Shown here: positions 60,906 through 64,000 of the stretch, in pieces
Layout of the letters: each line of letters opens with the position of its first letter
Numbering within the stretch: the first letter of the stretch is position 1
Made by a program: the position numbers and the translations under genes
The notes under the pieces: generated by a model
Seen by the model: only the letters and a program-made list of their open reading frames with translations
The model's database searches: none
What the model was told of the DNA's origin: nothing
Assembly (NCBI RefSeq): GCF_023276435.1
Contig: NZ_JALLPO010000002.1
Location: 307,409-371,408, forward strand
Source of the DNA: Sphaerisporangium perillae
GTDB taxonomy: Bacteria > Actinomycetota > Actinomycetes > Streptosporangiales > Streptosporangiaceae
DNA length: 64,000 nt
Reading direction: 5' to 3'

Positions 60906-62228
60906 GTGGCAAGCGTGGATACCACCAGGAACAGTCGCCAGTCGGAGAAAACAGTCACGGCCACGGTAGGCCAGGCCAACGCCGGAAAGGTGGTGAGTGG
61001 CGGCAGGAAGCCCGAGTCCGCCGCGGGAACGTATCCCACAACTGAGTGGGAACGCAGGATGCGGGACATCGTGCAGGCCGGCGGCATGCCGCCGCTGGAC
61101 GTCACGGCGCCCTCCTACGAGGAACTCCGGCCCTACGGCCACCGCGAGACCGCGGGATTCCCGGTCTACAAGAACCTGGAAAGGCGGCTGCTGGAGGCGG
61201 GGCACCATCCCGATCCCGAAATCGCGCACGTCCTCGCGACCTGCGCCGCGTACGCCTATTCGGACGCCAGGACGCTGTCCATGATCCTGGCGAGAATGGG
61301 CCTCGAGGACAATCACTGCCAGATGATCCAGACGTCGGTCGACGCGATGCTCATCTGCTCGACCGCCTTCTTCATCCAGAGCGAGAGCGGCAAGGTCGGA
61401 ATCCTCTGCTACCGGGGCACCGAACCGCTCAATTTCATCAACTGGCTGAGCGACATCGACCTGGAGCCGGAGCGCATCGGCTACCAGATCGGCGACCCGC
61501 GCGCCACCGTGCACGCCGGCACCTACCGCAACGTCCGAGCCACGCGGTACGAGGTCATGAACATGCTGCGGCGGGCGTCCGAGCGCCAGCCGGGCCACAT
61601 CGGGCAGCCCGACGGCGCCTCCCGGTCCGGCGACGCCTACGGCTCCGCCCCCTCCGAGGGCAACCTGGAGGCGCTCTACATCACCGGGCACAGCCAGGGC
61701 GGGGCGATGGCCGCGCTGCTGGGCGTCATGATCAGGCACGAGCGCAAGTACAGGGAGGCGCTCGGTGACCGGCTGAAGGCGGTCTACACCTACGGCCAGC
61801 CCATGATCGGCGACCCGGCGTTCGCCGAGGCCTGCGAGCGGGACGAGTTCCTCCGCGAGAACGTCATCCGCTACGTGTACGACAGCGACATCGTCCCGCA
61901 CCTGCCGTCCACCTCGTCGGGCCCGTTCCGGCACTTCGGCCGCGAGTACCACTACCGGGTCCCGCACCTCCGCAACAGCCTCATCGACACGCTGACCCAC
62001 CAGCGGTTCGCCACGCATGCGAGAAGGGGCCAGTGGGAGGCCAGGAGGCGGCCGACGTCGCAGCTTGCCGGGCTGCTCGGCATTCCGCTGTCGGCGCTGT
62101 CGTTCATCGCCCGCAAGTTCGAGGCGACCCGGTCGCTGCCCGCCGTCTACTCGGTCGACGACCACCTGCCGCAGCACTACATCTCCGCGCTGACCCCGCC
62201 GGGGGTCCAGAACGAGTACGGCGACTAG
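60906..62228 (+). CDS. Class-3 lipase-family protein
   Basis: About 440 residues, no signal peptide. The lipase-3 core is visible: GILCYRGTEPLNFINWLSDI (oxyanion/strand region), nucleophile elbow ITGHSQGGAMAALLG, VYTYGQPMIGDPAFAE and an acid/His region (VYDSDIVPHLPS). It likely hydrolyses acyl esters in the cytosol or at the membrane. The GTG at 60906 has GAAGG 8 bases upstream; the GTG at 60897 is an alternative. A terminator follows the gene. Confidence 0.85.
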   Translation: MASVDTTRNSRQSEKTVTATVGQANAGKVVSGGRKPESAAGTYPTTEWERRMRDIVQAGGMPPLDVTAPSYEELRPYGHRETAGFPVYKNLERRLLEAGHHPDPEIAHVLATCAAYAYSDARTLSMILARMGLEDNHCQMIQTSVDAMLICSTAFFIQSESGKVGILCYRGTEPLNFINWLSDIDLEPERIGYQIGDPRATVHAGTYRNVRATRYEVMNMLRRASERQPGHIGQPDGASRSGDAYGSAPSEGNLEALYITGHSQGGAMAALLGVMIRHERKYREALGDRLKAVYTYGQPMIGDPAFAEACERDEFLRENVIRYVYDSDIVPHLPSTSSGPFRHFGREYHYRVPHLRNSLIDTLTHQRFATHARRGQWEARRRPTSQLAGLLGIPLSALSFIARKFEATRSLPAVYSVDDHLPQHYISALTPPGVQNEYGD

Positions 62229-62265
62229 CCGTACCCGGCCCGCCGGCGACACGCCGGTACCTCGC

Positions 62266-62306
62266 GATCGCCGATCCGCCGCCAGGCGGGTCGGCGATCC
62301 GCTTTT
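62266..62306 (+). terminator. Rho-independent terminator of the lipase gene
   Basis: Arms GATCGCCGATCCGCC and GGCGGGTCGGCGATC pair at 14 of 15 positions around a 4-base loop and are followed by CGCTTTT. This is the best terminator in the window. Confidence 0.85.
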
Positions 62307-62392
62307 CCGGAGATCCAGCCGTCCTGCCGCGATCGGATCGTCGCTCTCCGTTACGATGATCGAGGTGTCGATCCACAGTGGAGGAGAATGCC

Positions 62393-62737
62393 ATGCGACG
62401 TGTCATGACGGCTCTCGGTGCCCTGCTCGCCGCCGCGCCACTGGCCCTCACGGCCCCGTCGCCGGCCACCGCCGCGACCGGAACGCTGACGATCGAGGGC
62501 GACGAGGTCCCGCGCACGCGGCTCGTCGATCCGGCGCCCGGGTGCCACGCGCTCCCCTGGTTCTCCCTCATGACCAGGGTCACCGTGATCAACAAGACCG
62601 ATGCCGACGTCATCATCTACTCGGGTGAGGGTTGCAAGCGGGGGCTGCTCCGCGGCGCGACCCTCGTGCGGGCCGGCACCCTTCGCGAGCGCACTCTCAC
62701 CGGCACCTACAGCCTGATGGTCCAGCCCACGACCTGA
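62393..62737 (+). CDS. Small secreted protein with one predicted disulfide
   Basis: 114 residues. The signal peptide (MRRVMTALGALLAAAPLALT) ends near SPATAA. The mature 80 residues are beta-rich with two Cys (PGCHALPW and GEGCKRG) that may form a disulfide, and include TRVTVINKTDADVIIYSG. The family is not recognised. GGAGGAGAATGCC precedes the ATG. Confidence 0.7.
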   Translation: MRRVMTALGALLAAAPLALTAPSPATAATGTLTIEGDEVPRTRLVDPAPGCHALPWFSLMTRVTVINKTDADVIIYSGEGCKRGLLRGATLVRAGTLRERTLTGTYSLMVQPTT

Positions 62738-62929
62738 CCACGAGGCCGGACCAGGCCGGGGGGCCGATCAGACCGAGGCTCCCGGGGCCCTCGGCCCGTC
62801 CAGCAGGCTCGCGAGGACGTCCATACGGCTCGATGAGACGCACGCGCATGCTCGCGCGCTTCTGAACGATGGCCCGTCTCGGCGGGTGCCGCTTGACTGG
62901 TGGCAGAGAGAATCAGAAGGGACCTGAAG

Positions 62930-63415
62930 ATGGAGCTGTTACGCAAGGTCGTCCTGGTCGCCGCGACGATGAGCACCGGACTGATCGCCGGCCTGTTCTA
63001 CGCCTACGCCTGCTCGGTCATGCCGGGTCTGAACAAGGCCACCGACCGTACCCTGGTCGACACGATGCAACGCATCAACGTGGCCATCCTCAACGGCTGG
63101 TTCGCCCTGTGCTTCGCCGGCGCGCTCGTGATGACGGCCCTGACCGCGATACTCCATCTCCACCAGGAAGGGCGCGCTCTGCTGCCGTGGCTGGTGGCCG
63201 CGGTGGTCCTTTACGCGGCGACGCTCGTCATCACCTTCGCGGTGAACATCCCCCTGAACAACGCCCTCGACGCGGCCGGGAAGCCCGGCGACATCGCCGA
63301 CCTGGCCGCCGTGCGCGAGGCCTTCGAGGCACGGTGGGTCCGCTGGAACCTCGCCCGCACGCTGACCTCGGTCGCCGCGTTCGGCAGCCTGGTATGGGCG
63401 GTGATCGTCTCCTGA
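62930..63415 (+). CDS. DUF1772-family membrane protein
   Basis: 161 residues with four hydrophobic helices (TMSTGLIAGLFYAYACSVMP, ILNGWFALCFAGALVMTALT, LVAAVVLYAATLVITFAVNI and the C-terminal RTLTSVAAFGSLVWAVIVS). NIPLNNAL after the third helix is the DUF1772 hallmark. Some members are anthrone-oxygenase-like; most are uncharacterised. AAGGGA precedes the ATG at 62930. Confidence 0.8.
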   Translation: MELLRKVVLVAATMSTGLIAGLFYAYACSVMPGLNKATDRTLVDTMQRINVAILNGWFALCFAGALVMTALTAILHLHQEGRALLPWLVAAVVLYAATLVITFAVNIPLNNALDAAGKPGDIADLAAVREAFEARWVRWNLARTLTSVAAFGSLVWAVIVS

Positions 63416-63437
63416 GGGCGCGTGGCCGCGGCCGGGC

Positions 63438-64000
63438 TCAGACGTTGAAGTATTTGGCTTCGGGGTGGTGGACGATCAGGGCGGAGGTGGCCTGTTCGGG
63501 ATGCAGCTGAAACTCCTCCGACAGGCTCACCCCGATCCGGCCCGGGTCCAGCAACTCGAACAACTGCCGCTGGTCCTCCAGGTTCGGACACGCCGGATAC
63601 CCGAACGAGTACCGGCAGCCGGTGATGTTGACCTTCAACATGTCGGCCAGCGACTCATCCCCGCCGATGCCCAACTCGCCCCGCACCCGGGCATGCCAAT
63701 ACTCGGCCAGCGCCTCGGTCAACTGCACCGACAACCCATGCAACTCCAGATAATCGCGGTAGGCGTCCTTGGCGAACAACTCCGCCGTCGCCTCCGAGAT
63801 CCGGCTGCCCATGGTGGCCACCTGAAACGCCACCACATCCACCTCACCGCTGTCCTTACCGCGGAAGAAATCCGCCAGGCACAGATGCCGGTCCCGCCGC
63901 TGCCGCGGGAAAGAGAACCGGGTCCGCTCATTCCCGGTCTTCTCATCCAGGATGATCAGATCATCGCCGTCGGACACACACGGGAAATACCCATACACCA
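63438..64000 (-). CDS. metH: Cobalamin-dependent methionine synthase, C-terminal part (partial)
   Basis: The visible C-terminal ~187 residues are the AdoMet-binding reactivation domain of MetH: VVAFQVATMGSRISEATAEL, EALAEYWHARVRGELG, RYSFGYPACPNLEDQRQL, SEEFQLHPEQATSALIVHHP and the terminal EAKYFNV. The enzyme methylates homocysteine using methyltetrahydrofolate and B12; this domain restores the cofactor. The gene continues beyond position 64000. It converges with the DUF1772 gene. Confidence 0.93.
   Translation of the reverse strand, partial: VYGYFPCVSDGDDLIILDEKTGNERTRFSFPRQRRDRHLCLADFFRGKDSGEVDVVAFQVATMGSRISEATAELFAKDAYRDYLELHGLSVQLTEALAEYWHARVRGELGIGGDESLADMLKVNITGCRYSFGYPACPNLEDQRQLFELLDPGRIGVSLSEEFQLHPEQATSALIVHHPEAKYFNV

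Overview
The window is about 70% G+C DNA from an actinomycete. It has dense operons with 4-bp ATGA/GTGA overlaps, many GTG starts, very large AfsR/LuxR-type regulators and a mycobacteria-like PknG/GlnH/GlnX signalling operon. A Streptosporangiales-type organism (Nonomuraea, Streptosporangium or Actinomadura relative) is plausible, but that is inference from style; no rRNA or other taxonomic marker is present. I see no CRISPR array, tRNA, rRNA or insertion sequence.

Left part. Positions 1-3,914 (minus strand) hold a four-gene catabolic operon: amidohydrolase, TIGR04076 protein, luciferase-like flavin oxidoreductase, and a partial fusion of a dehydroquinase-like domain to an arylformamidase-like hydrolase. 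It starts behind a 26-bp palindrome. Positions 4,087-14,629 (minus) hold an expanded PknG module: GTPase, 70-aa acidic protein, coiled-coil protein, PknG kinase, PP2C phosphatase, VWA protein, FHA protein, membrane protein GlnX and lipoprotein GlnH. Three neighbouring proteins (kinase, phosphatase, FHA) carry N-terminal zinc ribbons. This looks like a complete receptor-kinase-phosphatase-effector unit for extracellular amino acids.

Regulator-rich part (14.7-31.7 kb). Four large regulators (AfsR-like, XRE-TPR, LAL-type LuxR, SARP) surround a leuA copy, a transthyretin/HIU-hydrolase-like protein that has lost its catalytic residues, and two tiny ORFs (15 and 61 aa) in a lower-G+C gap. No biosynthetic core enzyme is present here.

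Middle part. Positions 29,785-37,371 (minus) are one transcription unit: a Liv-type ABC transporter, a 3-hydroxybutyrate dehydrogenase and a GAF-PucR regulator. A secreted esterase lies divergently at 37,799. Together they suggest scavenging of hydroxybutyrate or a related ester/acid. A Tat-exported amine/amino-acid oxidase follows, preceded by a 12-bp perfect inverted repeat. An orphan histidine kinase at 41.6 kb has a close paralogue at 59.2 kb.

Right part. Positions 44,821-52,210 (minus) are an ebo-type operon (EboF, EboE, EboB, EboA, a second TIM-barrel protein, EboC prenyltransferase) whose first gene is an inositol-3-phosphate-synthase homologue. Positions 52,341-58,932 encode secreted carbohydrate-active proteins (ThuA with two CBM6 copies, PQQ-type sugar dehydrogenase with PKD and CBM6, and a GH99-like endo-mannosidase) around a divergent promoter with two AGCGCT-centred operators. 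One CBM6 has been duplicated with no visible base change. The window ends with the second kinase, a class-3 lipase, small secreted and membrane proteins, and the 3' end of metH.
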